From the NCBI RefSeq assembly GCF_005047655.1, contig NZ_SUKF01000003.1, forward strand, positions 1-64,000: DNA of 64,000 bases, given 5' to 3'. The notes beneath the pieces are model-generated. The model did no database searches, was not told the origin of the DNA, and saw nothing but the letters and a program-made list of their open reading frames with translations. How positions within the stretch are numbered: the first letter of the stretch is position 1; each line of letters begins with the position of its first letter. A program made the position numbers and the translations under genes. This document shows positions 56,102 through 64,000 of the stretch, piece after piece. This DNA is from Sinimarinibacterium arenosum (lineage in GTDB: Bacteria; Pseudomonadota; Gammaproteobacteria; Nevskiales; Nevskiaceae).

Positions 56102-56359
56102 TCAGAACCCCTGCTGTTTCGGGTGCAACTGGTTCAGATCCTCGATGCCGTTGCTGCAGCCTCGCTCAAACGCTTCGGTATAACCCTTGCAAGCCGAAGA
56201 GTCGGTCATGTTGCCGTTTTGCGCCCACTGATAGCCATCTTCATGGGTGGTGCAGTGATCGCTGCATGGCGCAACGGCCAATGGTGCGGCGGCGCAGGCT
56301 AGCAGACTCAGGCTGGCACCCAGCGGAAAGACGACTTGGGCAATACGGATTGGGATCAT
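56102..56359 (-). CDS. Small cysteine-rich lipoprotein
   Basis: An 85-residue protein whose leader (MIPIRIAQVVFPLGASLSLLAC) ends in a lipobox Cys22. The mature part has CSDHC, then SSACKGYTEAFERGCSNG, with four Cys and a Gly/Asn-rich end. It resembles no family I know. Cys pairs in a periplasmic lipoprotein suggest disulfides. It is convergent with gor and divergent from the patatin gene. Confidence 0.55.
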   Translation of the reverse strand: MIPIRIAQVVFPLGASLSLLACAAAPLAVAPCSDHCTTHEDGYQWAQNGNMTDSSACKGYTEAFERGCSNGIEDLNQLHPKQQGF

Positions 56360-56467
56360 CAGATTCGAGTGGTTCAATGGAAGATGCGGCAGGTGCCGCG
56401 GGTATCATCGTAGCCGATCGGCGTGAGGCATTCGGGCCCGGAGCGGCCTGCAGGACAATGCGGGACC

Positions 56468-57385
56468 ATGGACGCACAGCTCAGTATTCAATCCAGAACA
56501 CCGGTTGTCGGACTCGCGCTCGGTAGCGGCTCTGCGCGTGGCTGGGCGCATATTGGCGTGATCCAGGCGCTGGAGCAGATGGGGGTGCGCCCCATGGTGG
56601 TTGCCGGTACATCCATCGGGGCATTGGTGGGGGCCGTCTATGTATCGGGGCAGCTGGACGCTTTTTCGGCTTGGGTGCAGAAGCTGACCGCACGTGAAGT
56701 GCTCGGGTTCCTTGACCTGAGTTTCTCTGGCGGTTTTGTCAAAGGCGAGCGCCTGTTCGCTTTCTTCGAAGAGCAGCACAGTAACCCGCAGATCGAGGCG
56801 CTCGGCCAGCGCTATGTCAGCGTCTGCACGGAAATGCAGACGGGCCGCGAAATCTGGATCACGCAGGGTCCGATCTTGCCGGCAGCGCGGGCGTCCTGCG
56901 CGTTGCCCGGACTGTTTTCGCCGGTGCGCTACGAGCAGCGATGGATGCTCGACGGTGGCCTGGTCAACCCGGTGCCGGTCTCGGCCTGCCGCGCGCTGGG
57001 CGCGGAAGTCGTGATCGCGGTCAACCTCAATGCACAGCTGGTTGGATCGCATTTCTCGCGGGTCATGACCGGCGATGCGGAGTCGGGCGCAGAGGCGGGC
57101 AATGGACGCAGTTGGTGGCAGAAGGCGGCGGGTTATCTGTCCAGTGGCAGTGCCGATGCGCCCAGCGTGTTCGATGTGATGGCGACGAGCGTCAACATTC
57201 TGCAGGATCGGGTCACGCGCAGTCGCATGGCGGGTGACCCGCCTGAGCTGACCCTGGTGCCGATGCTGGAGGATTTCGCGTTGATGGATTTTCACCGTGC
57301 ACCCGAGGCGATCGCGGAAGGCCGGCGGTTGGTCGAGGAGAACGCCGAGATGATCCGCGCCTGGATCCATCGCGCGACGCCCTGA
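56468..57385 (+). CDS. Patatin-like phospholipase (RssA-type)
   Basis: A 305-residue patatin. The oxyanion motif GSGSARGWAHIG (~20-30), the nucleophile Ser49 in GTSIG, and the partner Asp in DGGLVNPVP are present. It is similar to RssA/YchK of E. coli, thought to act on lipids. The ATG at 56468 is used because the longer frame begins inside the flanking gap. dinB follows 13 bp later. Confidence 0.9.
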   Translation: MDAQLSIQSRTPVVGLALGSGSARGWAHIGVIQALEQMGVRPMVVAGTSIGALVGAVYVSGQLDAFSAWVQKLTAREVLGFLDLSFSGGFVKGERLFAFFEEQHSNPQIEALGQRYVSVCTEMQTGREIWITQGPILPAARASCALPGLFSPVRYEQRWMLDGGLVNPVPVSACRALGAEVVIAVNLNAQLVGSHFSRVMTGDAESGAEAGNGRSWWQKAAGYLSSGSADAPSVFDVMATSVNILQDRVTRSRMAGDPPELTLVPMLEDFALMDFHRAPEAIAEGRRLVEENAEMIRAWIHRATP

Positions 57386-57398
57386 TCCGAGGCTGACG

Positions 57399-58478
57399 AT
57401 GCGCAAGATCGTGCATGTCGACATGGATGCGTTTTACGCCTCGGTTGAACAGCGCGATGCACCCGAGCTGCGTGGGCGTCCATTGGTCGTCGCCTGGCGC
57501 GGCGCGCGTTCGGTGGTGTGTGCGGCGTCATATGAAGCGCGTCGCTTCGGTGTGCGTTCGGCCATGCCAGCGGTGCGGGCCGAGCGCCTGTGTCCCGACG
57601 CGGTGTTTGTGCCCCCGGATTTCACGCGCTACCGCGCGGTATCGCGGCAGGTGCGGGAAATCTTCCGGCGCCATACCGATCTGGTCGAGCCTCTGTCGCT
57701 GGATGAGGCCTACCTCGATGTCACCGAAAACAAGCTGGGACTGGCCAGTGCGACCGACGTTGCGACCGAGATCCGCCGCCAGATTCGCGACGAGCTGAAA
57801 CTGACGGCTTCGGCCGGCATCGCGCCGAACAAGTTTCTGGCCAAGATCGCATCGGACTGGAACAAGCCGGACGGGCAATTCGTGATCAAGCCGGCGCAGG
57901 TGAGCGCCTTTCTGACCGCGCTGCCGGTTGGGCGCATTCCGGGTGTCGGCAAGGTCATGGATGCCAAGCTGGAGGCGCTGGGTATTCGCACGGTCGGCCA
58001 GTTGCGGGAGCTCGAGCGTCCGGTGCTGGAGGCGCGGTTTGGTCGCTATGGCGGGCGGCTGTATGAGCTGGCACGCGGGGTCGACGAACATCCGGTGGTA
58101 CCGGATCGTCCGGTGCAGTCGATTTCCAGCGAGGACACGCTGGCCGAGGATCAACCGCTGGCGGCGTTGGCACCGCTGATTGAGCGGCTGGCGCAGAAAA
58201 CCTGGGAGGCGTCGCGCAAAACATCGCGGGTGCCGCGGACGGTCGTACTGAAGCTGAAGACCGGAGACTTCCGCAATCTCACGCGAAGTCTGACCCCGTC
58301 GACTCCGCCGGATTCGGCTGCAGTGCTCGCACAGATCGCGCTGGCGCTGTGCAACCGGGTCGATCTGCCCGAGTCGACACGCTACCGTCTGGTAGGCGTC
58401 GGCCTGGGCAATTTTCATGAACCCGGCGATGCCGAGTCGCAGTCCGGCCTGTTCCTCGACGAACAGAGCCCGGACTGA
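57399..58478 (+). CDS. dinB: DNA polymerase IV
   Basis: A 359-residue Y-family translesion polymerase. Catalytic residues are Asp8 in VDMDAFYASVEQ and the SLDEAYLDVT motif near 103-109; the helix-hairpin-helix segment GRIPGVGKVMDAKLEALGI and the little-finger domain are intact. No LexA box is evident in the 13-bp gap to the patatin gene. Length matches E. coli DinB (351). Confidence 0.96.
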   Translation: MRKIVHVDMDAFYASVEQRDAPELRGRPLVVAWRGARSVVCAASYEARRFGVRSAMPAVRAERLCPDAVFVPPDFTRYRAVSRQVREIFRRHTDLVEPLSLDEAYLDVTENKLGLASATDVATEIRRQIRDELKLTASAGIAPNKFLAKIASDWNKPDGQFVIKPAQVSAFLTALPVGRIPGVGKVMDAKLEALGIRTVGQLRELERPVLEARFGRYGGRLYELARGVDEHPVVPDRPVQSISSEDTLAEDQPLAALAPLIERLAQKTWEASRKTSRVPRTVVLKLKTGDFRNLTRSLTPSTPPDSAAVLAQIALALCNRVDLPESTRYRLVGVGLGNFHEPGDAESQSGLFLDEQSPD

Positions 58479-58487
58479 ACGACGGAC

Positions 58488-58517
58488 ACAAAAAAACCGT
58501 GGCCCTAAGGCCACGGT
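58488..58517 (-). terminator. Intrinsic terminator after the cold-shock gene
   Basis: ACCGTGGCC (58496-58504) pairs perfectly with GGCCACGGT (58509-58517) around CTAA. On the minus strand it is followed by seven T residues. It lies about 25 bp after the cold-shock gene stop and may also help the convergent dinB. Confidence 0.92.
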
Positions 58518-58542
58518 CTAATCGATCGTGATCAGTTCGCGC

Positions 58543-58755
58543 TCAGAGCGGGACGATCTTCGTCGCCTGCATGCCCTTGGGGCCGCGCGCTGCTACGTAT
58601 TCCACGCGCTGACCTTCCTTGAGCGTCTTGAATCCACTCGCCTGGATTTCCTTGAAATGGGCGAACAGGTCTTCTCCACCGTTGGTCGGCGTGATGAAGC
58701 CGAATCCCTTAGTTTCGTTGAACCACTTCACCGTGCCGGTTGCTTTGTCAGACAT
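58543..58755 (-). CDS. CspA-family cold-shock protein
   Basis: A 70-residue single-stranded nucleic-acid-binding protein. It has the RNP1-like KGFGFIT and RNP2-like DLFAHF motifs, and begins [17 protein letters not shown]. Cold-shock proteins act as RNA chaperones. The long leader upstream (58756-58964) has no gene and may hold a thermosensing 5' UTR. Confidence 0.95.
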   Translation of the reverse strand: MSDKATGTVKWFNETKGFGFITPTNGGEDLFAHFKEIQASGFKTLKEGQRVEYVAARGPKGMQATKIVPL

Positions 58756-58964
58756 TGCCGCATTCCCTCAAGAACATGAAAAAAACGATAAACCGCGTAA
58801 GAAACAGCGAGGAATCGAGCCCCCCAGTCTGCATGCGAACAAGTAAGTCACCGGAGATCTCACGCAACGCAATTCTGCGAAGGGGAAGACTGGACACCGA
58901 AAACTGGCCTGAAACGAGTGCAGCTTGGGCACTGTATGCGTTTCGGACGCGGCTGTCGACTGGG
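58756..58964. other. Leader region upstream of the cold-shock gene
   Basis: This 209-bp region holds no coding signal. It would provide the 5' UTR of the minus-strand cold-shock gene and part of the SnoaL-like gene's downstream sequence. No clear promoter box was identified by eye. Confidence 0.4.
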
Positions 58965-59477
58965 TCAATCCGGGGTCTGTGCAACCGGCGCAGGGGTGGA
59001 ACAGGCCGGTGCGGTGGGGGCGCTGGCCGGGCAGACCGCGCAGCCCTTGTCGAAAACCACGCGCCAAATGCCGTCTTCGGCCCGTCGCCAGACCGAATTG
59101 AAACGGCCGATCAGCACGCCACCCGGGTCGTGGACCGGTCCGGAGGTCAGTGTCAGGTGGCCGGACGCGAGCCCTTCGACCTGATCCGGTTCCCACGAAA
59201 ACGGCGCCTGGGCGTTCTCGAAATACGGGCGCCAGGCGCTGACGATGGCGTCGCGTCCGCGCAGCGCCGTGGCTCCGGAAAAGAACACCGCTTCGCTATC
59301 GATAAACGCGGCAAAGCGCTCGATGTCACGATCCGCCATCGACTGTGCAAACGCGCGCTCGCGGGCCTCAACCTCCGCTTCGAGGGCGTGTGTCGGCGCA
59401 GTGTCCTGCGCCGCTGCAGGAGATAGGGCAACGACGCTCGTGCAGCACAGCAGCATTCCGGCAAGGGCGAACTTCAT
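58965..59477 (-). CDS. SnoaL/DUF4440-like exported protein
   Basis: A 170-residue protein with a signal peptide (MKFALAGMLLCCTSVVALSPAAAQ). The body fits the DUF4440 / NTF2-like fold: REGRAFAQSMADRDIERFAAFI-type helix start, FFSGATALRGRDAIVSAWRPYF and FNSVWRRAEDGIWRVVFDKG. The C-terminal tail is Cys/Pro/Ala-rich (CAVCPASAPTAPAC). Function unknown. The ATG at 59477 is preferred because the upstream extension is basic. Confidence 0.75.
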   Translation of the reverse strand: MKFALAGMLLCCTSVVALSPAAAQDTAPTHALEAEVEARERAFAQSMADRDIERFAAFIDSEAVFFSGATALRGRDAIVSAWRPYFENAQAPFSWEPDQVEGLASGHLTLTSGPVHDPGGVLIGRFNSVWRRAEDGIWRVVFDKGCAVCPASAPTAPACSTPAPVAQTPD

Positions 59478-59836
59478 CGACGCGCTCCGGCGTGAATGGA
59501 TCAGCATGCAGCATAACGGCGACAGCGGATTTCGCCTTCAATCCGCGCCAGGTCCTGCGACATCGGCGGCCTATCCGCGTGTGTCCAGCGAGCGCTCATT
59601 GTCAGCATTTCCTGGCGGGATCCATGCGTTAGCGCAGCAGCAAGACGATCTACTGCGTGGCCTGGATACCTGACCCGAGCGTGTGAGAAAACTCCGGGAG
59701 TGTCGGTGACGGGATGGCGTCCGCGCCCGCAATGCGAGAGAATCCGCCGCCTTGATTGGGGTTCTGAAATCGCTGGACGATTCAGTAAATCAGGGAAGAA
59801 GATGGTCTATCTACCGGAAATGTAAGGAGTTTTGCC
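59478..59836. other. 359-bp intergenic region before the acidic lipoprotein
   Basis: No gene can be supported. It precedes a plus-strand lipoprotein with a good RBS (AAGGAG at about 59825). Nothing else is recognised on either strand. Confidence 0.45.
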
Positions 59837-60145
59837 ATGTCGGGGAGCAACGCGTTGAATCTCAAGTGGGTCATTGCCGCCAGTGTTCTGGGTCTGGGTC
59901 TGAGCCTCTCGGCTTGCGGCAAGAAGGAAGAAGCGGCGCCGGCTCCGGCCGTCGAAGCTCCGGTGGTCGAGGCAACTCCGGCGCCGACGCCGGAAGCCGC
60001 GGCTCCGGCGATGGAAGAGTCGGCGATGCCGGCTGCTGAGGGTGACGCTGCTGAAGGCGACGCCGTCGAAGGTGATGCAGCGGCTGCCGAGCCTGCAATG
60101 GAAGGCGAAGGCGCTGCGGCTGAAGGCGAGACGCCGGCTGAATAA
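59837..60145 (+). CDS. Low-complexity acidic lipoprotein
   Basis: A 102-residue lipoprotein with signal peptide LKWVIAASVLGLGLSLSAC (lipobox Cys27). The mature part is almost entirely Ala, Glu, Pro and Gly with loosely repeated units such as EGDAAEGDAVEGDAAAAEP, and has a net negative charge. It is probably intrinsically disordered and could act as a spacer or polyanion in the periplasm; no family is recognised. A terminator follows at 60168-60195. Confidence 0.7.
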   Translation: MSGSNALNLKWVIAASVLGLGLSLSACGKKEEAAPAPAVEAPVVEATPAPTPEAAAPAMEESAMPAAEGDAAEGDAVEGDAAAAEPAMEGEGAAAEGETPAE

Positions 60146-60167
60146 GCCGCGTCGACTGCTTGTCACC

Positions 60168-60195
60168 AGAAAAGCCCGCTCCGGCGGGCTTTTCT
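60168..60195. terminator. Bidirectional intrinsic terminator
   Basis: A 12-bp perfect stem (60168-60179 with 60184-60195) with a TCCG loop has an A-run at its left and a T-run at its right. It can end both the acidic lipoprotein gene and the convergent PHP-domain operon. Confidence 0.88.
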
Positions 60196-60212
60196 GCGTC
60201 TGGGGGTTGCAG

Positions 60213-61052
60213 TCAGCGCATGCGGTCGAGAACCGGCCGCAGATTTTCAGGTAATGCGGGCAGGCGTCCGAGCTTGATCCAGGGTTGCGAACTCCCATGG
60301 AAGTCCGATCCCAGTGAGGCGCGCAGGCCAAAGGACTCGGCGTCATCGATACCGGTACGAATGGCCTCGGCGTCGCTGTTGCCGCTGCAGACTTCCATCG
60401 CGCTTCCGCCGGAGTCGCGGAACGCGGCGAGCATGCGGTGGCGCCAGCTGCGCGTCATCGGATATTTCAGAGGATGCGCCACCACCGCAGTGCCCCCCGC
60501 CGCTGTGATCCAGCCGATGGCTTCCTCCATGGTCGGCCACTGGGTGGCGACATAGGCGGACTTGCCGGGTGCCAGATAGCGTTTGAAGGCCCGCTTGGCG
60601 TCCGGGCACACTCCAGCCTCGACCAGTCGCATGGCGAAATGACTGCGCGTGAGCTGCCGATTGTCCGGCGTGGCCTCGACCCAGCGTACCGCGCCCGTGT
60701 CTCCCAGTTTTTCGAGCTTGATCGCGATGGCCCGCGCGCGTTCGCGCCGCTGTGCCTGCAGTCGCTCCAGACCTTCACGCAGCGCATCGGCGTCAGGGTC
60801 AATGTCGAGGCCAACGATATGCAGTGTGCGGCGTTGCCAGCTGACCGACAGTTCAACCCCCGCGACCAGCTCGATGCCATGTGAGCGCGCTGCAGTTGCC
60901 GCCGCTTCGAGTCCGGCAACCGTGTCGTGATCGGTGACGGCGACGGTGCGCAGCCCGGCCTCTGCGGCTGCCTGCATCAGTTCCTGCGCAGTCATGCTGC
61001 CGTCGGACGCCTGGGTGTGTAGATGCAGATCGACGGTTGACGGTCGCGTCAT
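60213..61052 (-). CDS. PHP-domain phosphoesterase, RNase AM (YciV) type
   Basis: A 279-residue PHP protein starting MTRPSTVDLHLHTQASDG (metal motif HLH), then TDHDTVAG, VAGVELSVSW, GSDFHGSS with further metal ligands. E. coli YciV (RNase AM) is a 5'-3' exoribonuclease that trims 5S rRNA. The start at 61052 removes a non-conserved N-terminal extension, and overlaps the M23 gene by 4 bp (ATGA). Confidence 0.9.
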   Translation of the reverse strand: MTRPSTVDLHLHTQASDGSMTAQELMQAAAEAGLRTVAVTDHDTVAGLEAAATAARSHGIELVAGVELSVSWQRRTLHIVGLDIDPDADALREGLERLQAQRRERARAIAIKLEKLGDTGAVRWVEATPDNRQLTRSHFAMRLVEAGVCPDAKRAFKRYLAPGKSAYVATQWPTMEEAIGWITAAGGTAVVAHPLKYPMTRSWRHRMLAAFRDSGGSAMEVCSGNSDAEAIRTGIDDAESFGLRASLGSDFHGSSQPWIKLGRLPALPENLRPVLDRMR

Positions 61053-61789
61053 TGAGTCGAGCCTGGCGGTGCCCGCAGCGCGTCGATGCGCAGCAGGTGG
61101 TTCGGGTCGGGGCAGCGGTGCAGCCATTGCGCGCGCTCCGAAGGCCGGCACACGCCGGGAAAGTCTCCGTGATGCCCGTCCAGCTCGCGGATGATCTGGA
61201 AATGCAGATGCGCCGGCCAGCCGCCATTCTCGTTGATTGCCCCAAGCCAGCCCAGGCGATCGCCGGCCGCCACCGTGTCGCCAACCTTGTGCAGCGTCAG
61301 ACTGCGGCGCGCGAGATGGCCGTACAGGCAGTAGAACGTCTGGTTATCCAGACAGTGTTCGAGAATCAGCGTTGGACCATAGTCGTGGTCGCCGGCATTG
61401 TCCTGGGCGCTATGAATCCGTCCCGGCAGTGCGGAGAACACCGGGGTCGCGGTGGCCAGCCACAGATCGACGCCCAGGTGCAGTGTGCGGGCTGACTCCG
61501 GGTCTGCGGGATCGGACACAAAGGTCGGACTGTTGCTGTACAGCGGACGATCTTCGGCGTAGCCGCCGGCAGCGTAGTCCGCGCCCGCAGCACGGCGCTG
61601 TGCTTCGATCCAGGTTCCGAAGCTCACCGGATTGATACTGTCAATGTCTCCCAGTGCGTGGTTTGTCGCGCTGAGATCCAGATGCAGGCAGCGGTGGCTG
61701 CTGGGGGCAAATGGCAACACGCTGGCCGCGGGGGTGTTCGACAGCCGCTCAAGTAATGGATCAGCTGTGCCTGGCGAGATTGATTTCAT
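61049..61789 (-). CDS. M23-family metallopeptidase
   Basis: A 246-residue peptidase. The LytM metal motifs are HLGVDL (first His and Asp) and HLHFQI (last two His), with the spacing of M23. The start at 61789 overlaps the M14 gene by 4 bp. No signal peptide or lipobox is seen in this reading, which is unusual for a cell-wall enzyme, so export would need another route or it acts in the cytosol on peptides. Closest bacterial relatives seem to be stand-alone LytM proteins. Confidence 0.8.
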   Translation of the reverse strand: MKSISPGTADPLLERLSNTPAASVLPFAPSSHRCLHLDLSATNHALGDIDSINPVSFGTWIEAQRRAAGADYAAGGYAEDRPLYSNSPTFVSDPADPESARTLHLGVDLWLATATPVFSALPGRIHSAQDNAGDHDYGPTLILEHCLDNQTFYCLYGHLARRSLTLHKVGDTVAAGDRLGWLGAINENGGWPAHLHFQIIRELDGHHGDFPGVCRPSERAQWLHRCPDPNHLLRIDALRAPPGSTQ

Positions 61790-62862
61790 GTTTTGGGCGT
61801 TGCGGGACGCAGCGAACCTTGCGGCCCGTACCAATAGGACAATGCGGATTCCATCATGACGTCTCGTTGAGCGCCGCGCGGACGCCAGCGCTGGTTCGAG
61901 ATCGCTGCTCGGATCAGAAAATCGAAGAAGGTCAGATGCGTGCGCAGTATGCGTTGATGACGATGCGGGGCGAGCGGATTGAACATGCCGAGCTGGCTGA
62001 ATAACTGCGCCGGGCTCTTCTTGACCCATAGCCACGAGCCCATTTCCAGTGTCAGTGGAATGAACAGATGGTCATTGCTGGCGCGCGATCGATCGTACAG
62101 ATAGTCCCAGAGATCGCCATGGGTCGTGTACTGATGCGCCTGCGGCTCGAAGCGGTAAATGCTGTGATAGGGATGGGTGGCCCGGAACATTGTACGCAGG
62201 GCATACACCTCGGGCAGACAGGCAATCGGTTCGCGCGTTCGCGCATACGGGAACCAGATACGGTCCTTGACGCCGAAGCCGGAATGACAATCGATCGAGA
62301 GGCTGAAGCTGTGTGATTGCAGGCGCTGTTCGACGACGCGCGCGACTGCCGCGGCTTCAGGCTGCAAGCCGCCGTCGGCGCTGCCGCGATACCACGGAAG
62401 ATGCCGTGACAGCCGCTGGCCGCCCAGCAGAAACGCGACGCCGTGGTCGGCGTCAACAGGCGCATTGCGCATCAGGTCGACGCCAGCCGGATTGCTGCGC
62501 GTGCGTGCCAGCATGCCGCCCGGATTGATCAGCGGCATGAACACCAGCCGCAGATTTTCGAGCTGACGCAGCAGTGATTCGTCCCAGAACAGACGTTCGA
62601 CCAGCGACTGCATGTATGACAGCAGCACCTGCGTGCCGATACGCTCGACGCCGTGAATGCCGCCGAAAAATCCAACGGCCGGAGCATTGGGATCAGTGGA
62701 ACCGAGCTCGAGGCAATGTACCGGTAGCTGACGCCCGCGCGCGCGGACTTCGCAGACGACTTCGCTGCGCAGCATGCTGCCGGCGCGGCGAATCAGCGTC
62801 AGCAGGCTGTCGAGTTCGGGAAACTCGCCCGAGCTGAAGGGTCTGGGAATGAAGGCTTGCAC
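61786..62862 (-). CDS. M14-family zinc carboxypeptidase-like protein
   Basis: A 358-residue protein with the metallocarboxypeptidase zinc pair GIHGVE (His70, Glu73), the third zinc His in SIDCHSGFG, and the catalytic Glu in PLTLEMGSW. It belongs to the M14-like DUF2817 branch (succinylglutamate desuccinylase-like). It lacks a signal peptide. Its stop overlaps the M23 start (ATGA), so a three-gene operon PHP-M23-M14 is formed on the minus strand. Confidence 0.82.
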   Translation of the reverse strand: MQAFIPRPFSSGEFPELDSLLTLIRRAGSMLRSEVVCEVRARGRQLPVHCLELGSTDPNAPAVGFFGGIHGVERIGTQVLLSYMQSLVERLFWDESLLRQLENLRLVFMPLINPGGMLARTRSNPAGVDLMRNAPVDADHGVAFLLGGQRLSRHLPWYRGSADGGLQPEAAAVARVVEQRLQSHSFSLSIDCHSGFGVKDRIWFPYARTREPIACLPEVYALRTMFRATHPYHSIYRFEPQAHQYTTHGDLWDYLYDRSRASNDHLFIPLTLEMGSWLWVKKSPAQLFSQLGMFNPLAPHRHQRILRTHLTFFDFLIRAAISNQRWRPRGAQRDVMMESALSYWYGPQGSLRPATPKT

Positions 62863-62880
62863 CCGCGCGATGTTAGCGCG

Positions 62881-62919
62881 GATGTCGCGTCAGCTGGATG
62901 TCGCGTCAGCTGGATGTCG
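62881..62919. repeat. 16-bp tandem repeat
   Basis: GATGTCGCGTCAGCTG is present twice in a row (62881-62896 and 62897-62912), followed by a partial third copy GATGTCG (62913-62919). It sits just upstream of the M14 gene start. It may be a replication-slippage product or an operator. Confidence 0.7.
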
Positions 62920-62941
62920 TGGATCGGCCGCAATGACGCCT

Positions 62942-63505
62942 TTATCCGCCCGCCGCTTTGATCTGACTGACCAGATGGCGATATTGCTGATCGATGGTGT
63001 CGCTGAACAGCGGGTCTGGTGTATGCGCGAGGGTGTTGTCGATTTCGGCCCAGTCTTCCTTGCTCAGCAAAGCCTTGGCCATTGGCAGCAGATTCGCTTC
63101 TTCGCGCTGCATGTGAGTCAACTGCAGATCGAGATACGCCTTTGCGGCCGCTTCCAGCGTATCGCGGCCGATCATTTCACCGGCCAGCACTTGCTTCAGC
63201 GCCTCCAGCAGCGCGGTTCCGCGCGTGATGATTTCGGCGTGCTCGGCCAGCTGCTGCTCGACGACGTCCGTCAGCGACGGATCGTGCTGAGCGAGCCGCC
63301 GGAAGATCAGGTCTTCGCGGGCGTGATGCACCAGATCCGGATAGTGCGTCATGTAGTACATCAGGTCGTGCATGATGGAGTAATCCGGATCGCCATCGTT
63401 CTGCAGCGTCTGCACGGATCGGGACATCAGGCGCAAGGTGCGTGCAAAGCTTCGATGATCGTCGTGCAGTATCTGGATGTTGTCCGGCATATCACTCTCG
63501 TTCAC
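62942..63505 (-). CDS. Hemerythrin-like HHE-domain protein
   Basis: A 187-residue protein whose N-terminal part is a hemerythrin HHE domain: ILHDDHRSFARTLRLM, HDLMYYMTHYPDLVHHAREDLIF and HMQREEANLLPMAKALL provide iron ligands in four helices. Such proteins sense or bind O2 or protect iron-sulfur clusters. The ATG at 63490 (MPDNIQ) is an alternative start. No neighbour explains its role. Confidence 0.85.
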   Translation of the reverse strand: MNESDMPDNIQILHDDHRSFARTLRLMSRSVQTLQNDGDPDYSIMHDLMYYMTHYPDLVHHAREDLIFRRLAQHDPSLTDVVEQQLAEHAEIITRGTALLEALKQVLAGEMIGRDTLEAAAKAYLDLQLTHMQREEANLLPMAKALLSKEDWAEIDNTLAHTPDPLFSDTIDQQYRHLVSQIKAAGG

Positions 63506-63661
63506 GTCATCGGCTGAAGGCGCATCCCGTCATGAACCGCTTCGACTGGAGCGTCGCACGGTTTCACTTTAGTCCGCGCCCTCTGCGGGCGGCATGACTT
63601 GGATCAACGGAGCGGGCAGCGGGGATGCACTTTGACGGGAATCAGTCGCCGTGCGCCGCCG

Positions 63662-63988
63662 CTAGGTCTTCGGCGGTTTCCGCTCGGCATCCGAGTCGCT
63701 TTCGCTGTGTTCCGGGAGCTCGCCGCTGCGGGGGGTCAGCGTGCCGCGTGCGGCTTCGCCAACCTTGCGGTTGATCCCGGCAATCGTGCCGTAGACCGCG
63801 CCGGCGATGAAGTCGTGGGTGCGGCGCACCACCCGTGCTGCATCGCGGGTTGCCGGATACGACTCCAGCAGGTCGAACGGAATGCTGGCGATGCCGAGAT
63901 GGACCGATTGCACCGCGCGGGTACCGGTATCAATGGTGGTCTCGGTGAGGCGCTGTACCTGTGTGAGCTGTTGCTGGATCCGCAACAT
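63662..63988 (-). CDS. Small hypothetical helical protein
   Basis: A 108-residue protein, mostly helical: ML RIQQQLTQVQRLTETTIDTGTRAVQ at the start, then AARVVRRTHDFIAGAVYGTIAGINRKVGEA, and an acidic Ser/Asp/Glu-rich tail. It resembles phasin- or DUF-type granule proteins only in general character. Its start is within 12 bp of the window end, so the true N-terminus might lie outside. No family can be named. Confidence 0.5.
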   Translation of the reverse strand: MLRIQQQLTQVQRLTETTIDTGTRAVQSVHLGIASIPFDLLESYPATRDAARVVRRTHDFIAGAVYGTIAGINRKVGEAARGTLTPRSGELPEHSESDSDAERKPPKT

Positions 63989-64000
63989 GCCCTGTGTTTC

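Overview
The window is 64 kb of GC-rich chromosome from a gammaproteobacterium. The gene blocks are typical of that class: ychF-pth-rplY-prs-tRNA-Gln-ispE-lolB; hemA-prfA-prmC; hda with an AI-2E-type permease and a DUF2066 protein facing purMN; gloB-methyltransferase-rnhA-dnaQ; fadBA; pqiA-pqiA-pqiB-pqiC. The absence of other clade markers means the order (Nevskiales or Xanthomonadales-like) is only a guess. Many genes overlap by 4 bases (ATGA, GTGA or TTGA), and GTG and TTG starts are common.

Region 1 (1-2589) is the end of an integrated element. It holds the tail of an IS3-family insertion sequence that cuts an unknown gene, a P4-type tyrosine integrase, and an elongator tRNA-Met whose 3' end is the likely attachment site. 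Three families of short repeats surround the integrase and look like recombination or operator sites. The rest of the element lies to the left, outside the window.

Region 2 (2595-14309) is dense housekeeping: translation (ychF, pth, rplY, prfA, prmC, tRNA-Gln), PRPP and isoprenoid synthesis (prs, ispE), lipoprotein export (lolB, TPR lipoprotein) and haem synthesis (hemA). The prfA operon ends with a MoeB/ThiF-like E1 enzyme and a small JAMM-fold protein that has lost nearly all its zinc and catalytic residues.

Region 3 (14378-34365) mixes a crotonase, a GGDEF-EAL protein with a degenerate GGDEF site, proS, a lytic transglycosylase, envelope proteins, wrbA, hda, purMN, an unusual Nudix plus metallo-beta-lactamase fusion, small exported proteins, a frameshifted alpha/beta-hydrolase lipoprotein, transaldolase, an iron-sulfur APS-type reductase, Hsp15, a truncated globin and FxsA.

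Region 4 (34366-47579) has lon with a possible heat-shock promoter, mltD, gloB, rnhA, dnaQ, an SDR, an ArsR-methyltransferase fusion, a histone H1-like lysine/alanine-rich protein and fadBA.

Region 5 (47724-64000) has a split pqiA operon with an MCE protein and its lipoprotein, a D-glycerate 3-kinase-like protein, a DEAD-box helicase, glutathione reductase, a patatin, dinB, a cold-shock protein, and a translationally coupled operon of a PHP nuclease, an M23 peptidase and an M14-type carboxypeptidase, followed by a hemerythrin-like protein.

I found no CRISPR array, prophage structural genes, secondary-metabolite cluster or recognised defence system. The best leads for something undescribed are the inactive JAMM protein beside its E1 partner, the integrase repeat arrays, the Nudix-MBL fusion and the PHP-M23-M14 operon. 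All calls come from reading the sequence; no database search was run.
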